Shown here in pieces: positions 32,591-41,580 of a DNA stretch of 64,000 nt. Both the position numbers and the translations under genes were made by a program. How positions within the stretch are numbered: the first letter of the stretch is position 1; each line of letters starts with the position of its first letter. Source of the DNA: JADJOM01 sp963817435 (GTDB lineage: Bacteria; Gemmatimonadota; Gemmatimonadetes; Gemmatimonadales; GWC2-71-9); the NCBI GenBank assembly GCA_963817435.1, contig CAWFNY010000003.1, forward strand, positions 124,001 to 188,000. The letters run 5' to 3'. Under the pieces are notes generated by a model. It made no database searches. It was not told the origin of the DNA and saw only the letters and a program-made list of their open reading frames with translations.

Positions 32591-35242
32591 GTGACCCCTC
32601 CCCCCGACCGCCTCGCCGCCGCCCTCGCCGACCGCTACCGCATCGAGCGCGAAGTCGGCCACGGCGGCATGGCCACCGTCTATCTGGCGCAGGATCTCCG
32701 GCACGACCGCAAGGTCGCGCTCAAGGTGCTGCGCCCCGAGCTCGCCGCCGTCATCGGCGCCGAACGATTCCTCGCGGAGATCAAGACCACGGCGAACCTG
32801 CAGCACCCGCACATCCTGGCGCTGTTCGACTCGGGGCAGGTGGACGGCACCGTTTTCTACGTGATGCCGTACGTGGAGGGCGAGTCACTCCGCGACCGCC
32901 TGACACGGGAGAAGCAGCTCCCCATCGAGGATGCCGTCCGCACGGCGCGGGAAGTCGCCGACGCGCTCGAGTACGCCCACGAGCATGGGGTCATCCACCG
33001 CGACATCAAGCCGGAGAACATCCTCCTCCACGGCGGCCACGCCCTGGTGGCCGACTTCGGGATCGCGCTCGCCGCGGCCACCACCGCCGGCACCCGCATG
33101 ACCGAGACCGGCATGTCGCTCGGCACGCCGACCTACATGAGCCCCGAACAGGCCATGGGGGAGCGGAATCTCGACGCCCGCACCGACATCTACGCGCTCG
33201 GCTGCGTCGCGTACGAGATGCTCACCGGTGAACCGCCCTTCAGCGGGCCCACCGCCCAGGCGATCGTCGCCAAGGTGATGACGGCCTCACCCGAACCGGT
33301 CACGACCCTCCGAAAGACGGTGCCGCCGCACGTTGCGCGCGCCGTGCATCGGGCCATCGAGAAGCTCCCCGCCGATCGCTTCCCCACCGCGGCGGCCTTC
33401 AGTGTCGCCCTCGTTACCGAGGGCGGCGCGGCCACCTGGCAGGGCCAGTCGCCCCCCCTGCCGTCGCGGGTGGCCGGCGTGTGGCCGCTGGGGCTCGTCG
33501 CGGTGCTCGCCACTGTGGCGGCGTTCGCGCTCGGACGGCGCACCGGCCACGCCGGGGCAGGGCCGGCCGTCTTCGACGCCGCGCTGCCTGACAGTACCCC
33601 GATGACCTTCACGGCGACCAACTCGATCCAGACCTATGGAACCTCGTTCAGGAACATGTCCGTTTCCGCGCGGGGGGACTTCGCGGTCTACGTCGCGCGG
33701 CAGGGGGACTCCACACTCCTGTGGTACCGGAGCCTTCGCGACGCCACCGTGCGTCCGATCCTCGGCAGCCGGGGCGGGACCTCGCCGCGCATCTCGCCGG
33801 ATGGCTCGCGGGTGGCCTACCTGGTCGGGGACCGAACCCTCGTGCTGCCGATTGGCGGCGGCGAGCCCCGCCGGCTGCTCGAAGGCAAGAACAGTAGCTC
33901 GATGGACTGGTTCTCGAACCAGCAAGTCTTCGTCGCCGACCTCGACGGCAACCGGCTGAACTGGCTCGATCCTGAAGGCGGGACGGTCCGCACCAAGGAG
34001 ATTCCCCGCTGCGTATCCGGGCAATGGATCCCGGAGCTCAAGCAGTTGATCTGCTCCTTCAACCGGCTCGGCACGCTGGTCGAACCGGAGACCGGCCGGC
34101 GCTGGAACGTCCTGACCACCCAGGCCGGCGGCGCCCCGGGCCCGGCGCTGGTGGGCTCCGCCTTCCGTATCATCGAGAAGCGTTACCTGGTCTACCTGGG
34201 CGTGGATGGCAGCCTGATGGCGGCCGCCTACGACCCGGCACGCCACCAGGTGCTCCGGTCTGTATCCCTGGTCTCCGGCATCCGGCGGGAGGCAATCGGC
34301 GACGCGCAATACGACCTGTCCGCCGACGGAACCCTGGTCTACGCGCCGGGGGTGGACGCCACGGTCGGACACATGGTGAGCCTGAATCGCGGCGGAACTC
34401 CGCAGCTCTTGCCGGTGGAATCGGCGGATTTCCAGCGCTATGATCTGAGCCCCGATCGGCGCTGGCTGGCCGCCGTGGTGCAGGCAAACAACGGCATGGA
34501 GCTCAGGATCTACGATCTTCGCAACGGGCAGCGGTACGTCTGGCTGACGCGGGAATCGCTCCGTCACCCGCTCTGGAGCAGCGATGGCCTTCGACTGCTC
34601 ATCGGCACGCGGGACACCGCCCAGTGGAAGATCGAACTCGGCGCCCCGAGTTCCGGCGTGCTGCCGCAGACCCTGGCGGCCTTTGGCACCGACCCCGCCG
34701 ATGCGCTGCCCACCAATCCCGATCCCGTGGACTGGCACGACGAGCATAGCGCCCTGGCCATGGACTGGAACGCATCACTCGTTCTGCGCTTCGACCCTTC
34801 CGCCGCCAAGCGTGTCTTCGACACGGTGGCCACCGGCGCACGGTTCCCCTCGCTCTCGCCGAATGGCAAGCTGCTTCTCTGGCAGACCACCGATGGCAGC
34901 CGCATCGTGGTCTCCGCCTTTCCAGTCCCCGGGCGCCAGTGGCAGATCTCCTCCGATGGCGTCGAGCCGCTCTGGCTCTCGCCGACCGAGGTGCTGTACC
35001 GCGCCGGAGTCTCCTGGTTCGTGGCGCACGTCAATCCGGAGACCGGCGAGCCGGCCGGCGCCCCGACCTTCTGGGCGCGCGATCCCCGCTTCTCCGACAC
35101 GTCAGGCTGGTCCAACCGTCCTTCGCACGATGGCGGCATCATCTATGTCGAGGGGCCGGCGCAGACGAGCACCGGCTATCTCCGGGTGATTCCGGGATGG
35201 GTGGCGCGGCTGAAAGCCGCGGTGGACTCGGCGAATCGGTGA
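32591..35242 (+). CDS. K1: Ser/Thr protein kinase with C-terminal propeller
   Basis: The 883-residue protein has an N-terminal Pkn-type kinase (about 16-275) with glycine loop VGHGGMATV, catalytic Lys 45, Glu 63, HRD Asp 138 and DFG Asp 155, all intact. The activation segment reads MTETGMSLGTPTYMSPEQA, with threonines likely to be autophosphorylated. One membrane helix lies at about 296-316. The remaining 560 residues form a TolB/WD40-like propeller on the other side of the membrane. It presumably senses an external condition and phosphorylates cytoplasmic targets. I use the GTG at 32591, not the ATG at 32570, because the latter lies at the edge of the conserved promoter-like 12-mer and K2 has the same layout. 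Confidence 0.92.
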   Translation: MTPPPDRLAAALADRYRIEREVGHGGMATVYLAQDLRHDRKVALKVLRPELAAVIGAERFLAEIKTTANLQHPHILALFDSGQVDGTVFYVMPYVEGESLRDRLTREKQLPIEDAVRTAREVADALEYAHEHGVIHRDIKPENILLHGGHALVADFGIALAAATTAGTRMTETGMSLGTPTYMSPEQAMGERNLDARTDIYALGCVAYEMLTGEPPFSGPTAQAIVAKVMTASPEPVTTLRKTVPPHVARAVHRAIEKLPADRFPTAAAFSVALVTEGGAATWQGQSPPLPSRVAGVWPLGLVAVLATVAAFALGRRTGHAGAGPAVFDAALPDSTPMTFTATNSIQTYGTSFRNMSVSARGDFAVYVARQGDSTLLWYRSLRDATVRPILGSRGGTSPRISPDGSRVAYLVGDRTLVLPIGGGEPRRLLEGKNSSSMDWFSNQQVFVADLDGNRLNWLDPEGGTVRTKEIPRCVSGQWIPELKQLICSFNRLGTLVEPETGRRWNVLTTQAGGAPGPALVGSAFRIIEKRYLVYLGVDGSLMAAAYDPARHQVLRSVSLVSGIRREAIGDAQYDLSADGTLVYAPGVDATVGHMVSLNRGGTPQLLPVESADFQRYDLSPDRRWLAAVVQANNGMELRIYDLRNGQRYVWLTRESLRHPLWSSDGLRLLIGTRDTAQWKIELGAPSSGVLPQTLAAFGTDPADALPTNPDPVDWHDEHSALAMDWNASLVLRFDPSAAKRVFDTVATGARFPSLSPNGKLLLWQTTDGSRIVVSAFPVPGRQWQISSDGVEPLWLSPTEVLYRAGVSWFVAHVNPETGEPAGAPTFWARDPRFSDTSGWSNRPSHDGGIIYVEGPAQTSTGYLRVIPGWVARLKAAVDSANR

Positions 35243-35294
35243 GCGTACCTTCGGAACGGCTCGCCGCGCATCTCACGACCCGGCATTTCACTCT

Positions 35295-36089
35295 TCAGCT
35301 CTTGTCCTCGCGGGGGAGGACAACGAAGCTCACCGGCAGCCGGGTCAGCTGCCGCACCGCGTGTTCGCCGTAGCGGGCTGGACTGAAGCGGGCTTCGACA
35401 ATGCCCTCTCGGACGGCGGTGACGAAAGCCTCATGCGTGGTCGACAAGACCTCGATCGAGGTCTCCTCCACCAGACCGAGGGTATCGACGATGAACTGGA
35501 TCGTCACCCGCCCCCCGATGCCGGCGGCCAGCAGCGCTCGGGGATGGATGAAGCGGGGCCGAACCACGAGATCCGCTGGCACGAACCGGGCGTCCTCCAG
35601 CTCCATCGAATAGAGCGCATTGCCCAGGCTGCCCTCGGGTATCGGCTGGTCCGCAGACCCTGTGCCCCCTACCACGCCCCAACCCACCCCGCCTTCCACT
35701 CCGTGTCCGGTGAAATCCCGCGGGTCGAGGAATCGCTGATTCGGATCCACCGAAGGGATGCCCGTCGGAACGGTCGACACCGCATCGATCACCTGGAACC
35801 CGCGCGGGGGTGGATTGGCGGAGAGCACCATTCCGCTGCCCTCCCCGCCACCGCCCGCGCCACCGGGACGGCCGGCCTGACGCGGCGCGGACTGGGCCAC
35901 CGCCGGCGGACCGAGCCGGGGAAGGAAGATGAGCGTGGTATCGTCGACCGCCCGCTGTTCGATCTTGACGGGGCTGCGCGTGCCTATCACGCAGAGTGTG
36001 AGGGCGGCAATATGGAGTAGTGAGGCACCGACGAAGGAAGCAGGCTTGGCCTGCGCTCCAGGGCGGGAGGCAACCAGGACTTCCAGCAT
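35295..36089 (-). CDS. TonB family protein
   Basis: The 264-residue protein has one N-terminal membrane helix (about 20-40, FVGASLLHIAALTLCVI), a Gly/Pro-rich flexible region (GRPGGAGGGGEGSG) and a C-terminal TonB-like domain (about 170-264) with GGRVTIQFIVDTLGLVEE and the ending FSPARY..RQLTRLPVSF. A Shine-Dalgarno GGAGG precedes the ATG at 36089. The TonB C-terminus normally contacts outer-membrane receptors to transmit energy from ExbBD; no receptor or ExbB/ExbD gene is nearby. Many Gemmatimonadota encode numerous orphan TonB proteins. It lies between K1 and K2 on the opposite strand. Confidence 0.88.
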   Translation of the reverse strand: MLEVLVASRPGAQAKPASFVGASLLHIAALTLCVIGTRSPVKIEQRAVDDTTLIFLPRLGPPAVAQSAPRQAGRPGGAGGGGEGSGMVLSANPPPRGFQVIDAVSTVPTGIPSVDPNQRFLDPRDFTGHGVEGGVGWGVVGGTGSADQPIPEGSLGNALYSMELEDARFVPADLVVRPRFIHPRALLAAGIGGRVTIQFIVDTLGLVEETSIEVLSTTHEAFVTAVREGIVEARFSPARYGEHAVRQLTRLPVSFVVLPREDKS

Positions 36090-36277
36090 AGGGCCTCCAG
36101 GCAGCTGGCGATACCATGGTAGCACCGCGCCGCAGAGGAGGTGATGACGGGAGCCTGAATTCTGCTTCAGCAGGATCCCGCAGAATCCCTCAGGGATCGC
36201 TCGATCGGCTCTTCCGGTGCCTGGCTGCAGCGGTACCACGCCACCGACCAGCCCCCGACTCGCGACGACGGGCCAAA

Positions 36278-36289
36278 GCCTGCATCTTC
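36278..36289 (+). promoter_or_regulatory. promoter-like 12-mer before K2
   Basis: GCCTGCATCTTC is identical to the element before K1 and has the same 7-nt spacing to the GTG start (36297). The surrounding sequence is otherwise different, which suggests conservation for function rather than a large duplication. Confidence 0.5.
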
Positions 36290-36296
36290 TGTCGCT

Positions 36297-39218
36297 GTGA
36301 CCAACCTCCCCGACCGCCTCGCCGCCGCCCTCGCCGACCGCTACCGCATCGAGCGGCAGCTCGGGCAGGGCGGCATGGCCACCGTCTACCTCGCGCACGA
36401 CATCAGGCACGACCGCAAGGTGGCCCTCAAGGTCCTCAGGCCGGAGCTCGCGGCCATGCTAGGCGTCGAGCGGTTCCTGCAGGAGATCAAGACCACCGCG
36501 AGCCTGCAGCATCCGAACATCCTGCCGCTCTTCGACTCCGGCTCGGCCGACGGCTTCCTCTATTACGTCATGCCGTACGTGGAGGGAGAAACGCTCCGCG
36601 ACCGGATGGATCGGGAGCGGCAGATCCCGATCGCGGAGAGTCTCGACATCACCGCGCAGGTGGCCGCCGCGCTCGCCTACGCGCACGAGCGCGGCGTGGT
36701 GCACCGGGACATCAAGCCTGACAACATCATGTTCTCGAGCGGGCAGGCGGTGGTCGCCGACTTCGGCATCGCGCGCGCCATCGGCGTGGCCGGCGGCGAG
36801 CAGCTCACAGTCACCGGCATGGCCATCGGAACTCCCGCGTACATGAGCCCGGAACAGTCGGCGGGTGAGTCGAGCGTGGACGGCCGTTCCGATCTCTACT
36901 CCCTCGCCAGCCTGCTCTACGAGATGCTCGCCGGGGAGCCCCCGTTCACGGGACAGACCGCCGCCGCCATCATCGCCAAGCGGCTCGGCTCCCCGACGCC
37001 CAGGGTCCGGGTAGTGCGGGACGCGGTGCCCGAAGCGGTCGATCGCGCGCTGCAGAAGGCACTGCAGCGGACGCCGGCGGATCGATTCGCGACCGTCACG
37101 CAATTTGTCGAGGCACTCCGCTCAGATCCCGCTCCCAGGCGGACGCAGACCTCGCGGCGCGCAGCGCTCGCGGTGCTCGGCGTACTGGCACTGGTGACGG
37201 CGGGGTGGTGGGCCCTGCGCGGCGACCGCGTCAGGGGAGACCTCGATCCGGACGTCATCGCCGTGATGCCGTTCCGCGTCGGCGGCGACCCCGCCATCGC
37301 GTACCTGCGGGAGTCGATGCTCGACCTCCTGAACGCCCGCCTCCCCGGCGGAACCGGCCCGCGAATCGTCGAGCCCCGCACCGCCCTGAGTGCCTGGCGG
37401 CGCGCCGTCGGCAACGAACGGGAGGACCTGTCCGAGGAGGATTCCCGCCGCCTTGCCGCCCGGCTCGGCGCCGGACGGGTGCTCCTCGGCAGCGCCATCG
37501 CGACGCCGACCGAGCTCACCCTCACGGGCTCGCTGTTCCGGGTGTCCGACGGGAACGAGCTGGCGAACGGATCGGTCTCGGGGATGCCCGACAGCGTAGC
37601 GGTGCTGGTCAACCGGCTGGTGGCCCGGCTCCTCAGCCAGGAGGCCGGGGAGTCGCGCGAGCGGCTCGACGGCCTCGCGTCCACCTCCCTCGAGGCGCTG
37701 CAGGATTATCTCGCGGCGCGGAAGGCCTATCGCCGCGGTGACTATTTTGCCGCGCTGGATCTGTACGGACGCGCCTTTGCCCTCGATTCCAACTTCGCGC
37801 AGGCCGCCTTCGGCCTGGTCATCACCAACCCGCTGGTCGGCACGGTGTTCAACACCTCCGGCTTCAGGGCGATCCCGGCGCTCTGGCGGCTCCGGGACCG
37901 CCTGAGCCCGCGCGACCTCGCGCTACTCCGCGGCATGACCTTCGTCGGCCCCAACTATCCCCACCCGTCCACCTACGCGGAGGTGCTCGCGCAGGCGGAG
38001 CGCGCGGCGGGCGACGCCCCGGACAGTCCGGAGCAGTGGTTCGTGCTCGGCAGCGGGCTCGACAACTATGGCGCCGCCGCCAGCGTCCCGGACTGGCCCG
38101 CCAGGGCAGCCGATGCGCTGGACCGCGCCATTGCGCTCGACTCATCGTTCACACCGGCATTGCGGCAACGGCTCTACCTGGCGGTCGTCGTCCGGGACCG
38201 TGATGCGATCCGGAGAATGGCGGGCCTGCTCGAGACCAGCGCCGGCCCCGGGGACTATTCCGTGCTCTGGGCGGCCGCGGTCGCGACGGGGGACAGTGCC
38301 GAGGCGCTCCGCTGGCGGAACCGAATCGAAGCGTCGGCGCACGCGGACTTCATGCAGCGGCTGGTGGTCATTCCCCTGGTCAGCGTGCAGGACGCACTGC
38401 CCCTGGCCGACGCCCGCTGGGCCAACGCGACGCTGCGGCGGGAAGGCGCCACGGCGCAGGAGCGGAGCTCGGCACAACTCGGTGAGTATGCCGTCGGCAT
38501 GGCGGAAGGCCGGCTGCTCGATTTTAGACAGGGATTCATGGGCGGCAGCGATTGGGACTTTGCCGGCGTGGTGCGGCAGGCGGTCGTCGAGGCCCCCTAC
38601 CGCGCTCAGGCGCTGAAGATGATCCCGCCATTGGACCATGCCGGGTGGCTGCCGCTTCAGGACTGCTTCGCCGAGCTGTTGCGGGTCACCGCGGGCGACA
38701 CCAGCGGGACCCGTCAGGCCATCCGGCGGCTGCGCGCATTCGCCGCGCTCGATCCGCCGCCGATTCCGCAGGAGGAATGGGACCCGCTCGACTTTCGCGT
38801 CTGCCCGCTTCTGCTCGAGACCCTGCTGGAGGGAGGGCGCGATCGCAGCGCCACCTCCCGGCTGAACGCCCTCGACTCTCTCATGCGCGGGGGACCCCGC
38901 TGGCTCACGCTGGGGCCGCCCGCCGCCCCGGTCGTCGAAGCCAACTGGACCATCGCCCGGTTGCGCGAGGCGCAGGGGAATATTCCGGCCGCCCTCGCGG
39001 CCATCCGGCGCCGGGAGAGCAACTGGTATCCCGCCTATCTCTGGACGCTGCCGGCGTTCCTGCGGCAGGAGGGACGCCTCGCGGCGCTGGCAGGCGACAC
39101 CGCGGGGGCGCAGTGGGCCTATCAGCGGTACCTGACGTTGCGCACCGATCCCGATCCGGCATTTGTTCCACAGCGCGATTCCGTGATCGCCGCACTCTCG
39201 GCGCTCGGGTCGCGCTGA
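36297..39218 (+). CDS. K2: Ser/Thr protein kinase with TolB-N-like and TPR region
   Basis: The 973-residue protein has an intact kinase domain (Lys 45, HRD Asp 138, DFG Asp 155; activation segment LTVTGMAIGTPAYMSPEQS). A membrane helix lies at about 287-306. Unlike the other kinases, it has no propeller. The next part (about 315-430) resembles a TolB-N/FlgO-like alpha/beta domain (VIAVMPFRVGGD, VLLGSAI), and the rest is a chain of TPR-like helix pairs (DYLAARKAYRRGDYFAALD, then LYGRAFALDSNFAQAAFGL). This layout matches the kinase plus SARP/adenylate-cyclase-associated TPR architecture and suggests protein-protein contacts outside the membrane. It starts with GTG behind the shared 12-mer. Confidence 0.9.
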   Translation: MTNLPDRLAAALADRYRIERQLGQGGMATVYLAHDIRHDRKVALKVLRPELAAMLGVERFLQEIKTTASLQHPNILPLFDSGSADGFLYYVMPYVEGETLRDRMDRERQIPIAESLDITAQVAAALAYAHERGVVHRDIKPDNIMFSSGQAVVADFGIARAIGVAGGEQLTVTGMAIGTPAYMSPEQSAGESSVDGRSDLYSLASLLYEMLAGEPPFTGQTAAAIIAKRLGSPTPRVRVVRDAVPEAVDRALQKALQRTPADRFATVTQFVEALRSDPAPRRTQTSRRAALAVLGVLALVTAGWWALRGDRVRGDLDPDVIAVMPFRVGGDPAIAYLRESMLDLLNARLPGGTGPRIVEPRTALSAWRRAVGNEREDLSEEDSRRLAARLGAGRVLLGSAIATPTELTLTGSLFRVSDGNELANGSVSGMPDSVAVLVNRLVARLLSQEAGESRERLDGLASTSLEALQDYLAARKAYRRGDYFAALDLYGRAFALDSNFAQAAFGLVITNPLVGTVFNTSGFRAIPALWRLRDRLSPRDLALLRGMTFVGPNYPHPSTYAEVLAQAERAAGDAPDSPEQWFVLGSGLDNYGAAASVPDWPARAADALDRAIALDSSFTPALRQRLYLAVVVRDRDAIRRMAGLLETSAGPGDYSVLWAAAVATGDSAEALRWRNRIEASAHADFMQRLVVIPLVSVQDALPLADARWANATLRREGATAQERSSAQLGEYAVGMAEGRLLDFRQGFMGGSDWDFAGVVRQAVVEAPYRAQALKMIPPLDHAGWLPLQDCFAELLRVTAGDTSGTRQAIRRLRAFAALDPPPIPQEEWDPLDFRVCPLLLETLLEGGRDRSATSRLNALDSLMRGGPRWLTLGPPAAPVVEANWTIARLREAQGNIPAALAAIRRRESNWYPAYLWTLPAFLRQEGRLAALAGDTAGAQWAYQRYLTLRTDPDPAFVPQRDSVIAALSALGSR

Positions 39219-39330
39219 TGGCTTCATCGAGTCCGAGCCGGGAAGGCTCGCGATGGCTGAGGTGATCGAACGCCTCGCGCTTCCCGATCACACCGTATTC
39301 AATGGTCGCTCGCGCGACGGAGTACATCAG

Positions 39331-41499
39331 ATGAGAATGGCGCTGCTGATCGTCCTGCTGGGAACGTTCGCCTGCAGCGGCGGGGGGAGTGGCGGGGCGG
39401 ACGCCGCCAGGCTCCGCGAGCGCGCCCACGCCGTCACCATCACCCGCGACGACTGGGGCATCGCGCACGTCCACGGGAAGACCGACGCGGATGCGGTCTT
39501 CGGTATGGTCTACGCCCAGGCCGAGGACGACTTCAACCGCGTCGAGACCAACTACCTGAACTCCCTCGGCCGCCTCGCCGAAGCGGAGGGCGAATCGGCA
39601 GTGGTGCAGGATCTGCGGCAGAAGCTGTTTATGAATCCGGACACCCTGAAGGCGCAGTACGCTACGAGTCCCGACTGGCTCAAACGGCTGCTGGACGCCT
39701 GGGCCGACGGGCTCAACTACTACCTGCTCACTCACCCCGGGGTGCATCCCCGCGCCATCACCCATTTCGAGCCGTGGATGCCACTCTCGTACAGCGAGGG
39801 CAGCATCGGCGGAGACATCGAGAGCATCTCCATCGATCAGTTAGGCGCCTTCTACGGCCATGGACCCAAGACCGTCGCGGTGCGGGCGCCCGCGCTGCCT
39901 GCGGAGCCTGGAGGGTCGAACGGCTTCGCCATCGCGCCGGCCAACACGTCGGCACATCACGCGCTGCTGCTCATCAATCCGCATACCTCGTTCTTCTTCC
40001 GCTCCGAGCTGCAGATGTCGAGCGACGAGGGACTCGACGCCTACGGCGCAGTCACCTGGGGGCAGTTCTTCATCTACCAGGGATTCAACCCCCGGGTAGG
40101 GTGGATGCACACCTCGAGCGGCGTCGACGCCATCGATGAGTGGGCCGAGACCATCGTGCGGAAGGGCGACAGCCTCTTCTACAAGGAAGGCGGCGCAGCG
40201 AAGCCGGTGACCGTCGAGAAGATCACCGTCCCGTTCCGGAGCGACAGCGGACCGCGACAGACGGTGTTCACCATCTACCGCACCGGACACGGGCCGGTCG
40301 TGCGTGAGGCCGACGGCAAGTGGATCACCATCCGGCTCATGCAGGAGCCGGTGAAGGCGCTCACCGAGTCGTACACCCGCACCAAGGCGAACAACTACCA
40401 GGAGTTCCGGAGGACGGTCGAGCTGCAGTCCAACTCCTCCAACAACACCATCTACGCCGACGCCGACGGCAACATCGCCTACTTCCACGCCAGCTTCATC
40501 CCCAGGCGCGACCCGCGCTTCGACTGGAGTCACCCGGTGGACGGCAGTGATCCGGCGACGGAATGGCAGGGGCTCACCCCCGTGGACCAGACACCCACGC
40601 TGTTCAACCCCGCCAACGGCTGGATCCAGAACACCAACAACTCGCCCTGGACCGCGGCCGGCCCCTACAGCCCGAAGCAGCGGGACTACCCGCGATATGT
40701 CGATGTCTACGAGGACAACCCGCGCGGCGTGCACGCGGTCCGGGTGCTGAGCGCCAGGAAGGATTTCACGCTGCAGTCATTGATCGACGCGGCGTTCGAC
40801 AGCTATCAGCCCGCCTTTGCGCTGCTGCTCCCGCCGCTCCTCCGGGACTACGACCGCCTCCCCGCACACGATCCGCTCAAGGCGAAGCTGGCCGGCCCCA
40901 TCGAGGCGCTCCGGGGCTGGGACTATCGCTGGTCCGCGGCCTCGGTACCGACCTCCGTCGCGGTGTACTGGGGCGACATGCTCTGGCGCGATGTCGCGCA
41001 GAGCGCGGACGACGAGGATCTCTCCGTGTACGACTACATGACCCGCCGCGCCACGCCGGCACAGCGGCTGACTGCGCTCGCGGAAGCCACCGACAAGCTC
41101 ACGACGGACTTCGGCACCTGGCAGACGGCCTGGGGCGAGATCAACCGCTTCCAGCGGCTCACCGATGACATCGTCCATCCCTTCACCGATTCGGGACCCA
41201 GCATCCCGGTGCCGTTCACCTCGGCACGGTGGGGTTCGCTCGCCTCGTTCGGCGCCCGGTCGTACAACGGCAGCAAGAAGATCTACGGCACCTACGGCAA
41301 CAGCTTTGTGGCGGTGGTGGAGTTCGGCGACTCGGTACGCGCCCGCGCGGTGACCGCCGGTGGCGAGAGCGGCGACCCGAAGTCGCCGCACTTCAACGAC
41401 CAGGCGGCCCGCTACGCCTCGGGGAATCTGCGGGAGGTCTACTTCTATCCCGGTCAGCTCGCGGCCCACACGGAACGGGCATACCATCCCGGGGAGTAG
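39331..41499 (+). CDS. penicillin acylase family (Ntn-hydrolase) lipoprotein-like enzyme
   Basis: The 722-residue precursor belongs to the S45 penicillin/acyl-homoserine lactone acylase family. The N-terminal ITRDDWGIAHVHGKTD segment and AEDDFNRVETN are family signatures. The expected autocatalytic cleavage lies before Ser 196 in GGSNGFAI, the beta-chain nucleophile. NTNNSPW and GRSDTNN-like beta-chain loops follow. The signal peptide ends near FACSGGG, possibly with lipid attachment, though the lipobox is not canonical. It acts in the periplasm; substrates could be N-acyl amides, including acyl-homoserine lactones. The start at 39331 was chosen because the hydrophobic leader begins there. 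It lies between K2 and the K3 array. Confidence 0.9.
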   Translation: MRMALLIVLLGTFACSGGGSGGADAARLRERAHAVTITRDDWGIAHVHGKTDADAVFGMVYAQAEDDFNRVETNYLNSLGRLAEAEGESAVVQDLRQKLFMNPDTLKAQYATSPDWLKRLLDAWADGLNYYLLTHPGVHPRAITHFEPWMPLSYSEGSIGGDIESISIDQLGAFYGHGPKTVAVRAPALPAEPGGSNGFAIAPANTSAHHALLLINPHTSFFFRSELQMSSDEGLDAYGAVTWGQFFIYQGFNPRVGWMHTSSGVDAIDEWAETIVRKGDSLFYKEGGAAKPVTVEKITVPFRSDSGPRQTVFTIYRTGHGPVVREADGKWITIRLMQEPVKALTESYTRTKANNYQEFRRTVELQSNSSNNTIYADADGNIAYFHASFIPRRDPRFDWSHPVDGSDPATEWQGLTPVDQTPTLFNPANGWIQNTNNSPWTAAGPYSPKQRDYPRYVDVYEDNPRGVHAVRVLSARKDFTLQSLIDAAFDSYQPAFALLLPPLLRDYDRLPAHDPLKAKLAGPIEALRGWDYRWSAASVPTSVAVYWGDMLWRDVAQSADDEDLSVYDYMTRRATPAQRLTALAEATDKLTTDFGTWQTAWGEINRFQRLTDDIVHPFTDSGPSIPVPFTSARWGSLASFGARSYNGSKKIYGTYGNSFVAVVEFGDSVRARAVTAGGESGDPKSPHFNDQAARYASGNLREVYFYPGQLAAHTERAYHPGE

Positions 41500-41535
41500 G
41501 CGTCGCGCCGTCTGGCCGAGGATCGGGGCGGACGG

Positions 41536-41541
41536 TATGTT
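41536..41541 (+). promoter_or_regulatory. candidate promoter of the K3-K10 array
   Basis: TATGTT preceded by GG lies 39 nt before the GTG of K3. It is the only good -10-like hexamer in the 81-nt gap before the array. No clear -35 is visible. Confidence 0.3.
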
Positions 41542-41580
41542 CGGGCAGCCTGCCAGTGCTCCCTGGTACCCAAGGCCCGT

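Noticed and set aside
39331..41499. Antibiotic (penicillin) resistance enzyme
   Set aside because: The family name is historical; the sequence fits the wider acylase family, and the substrate cannot be told from the motifs.
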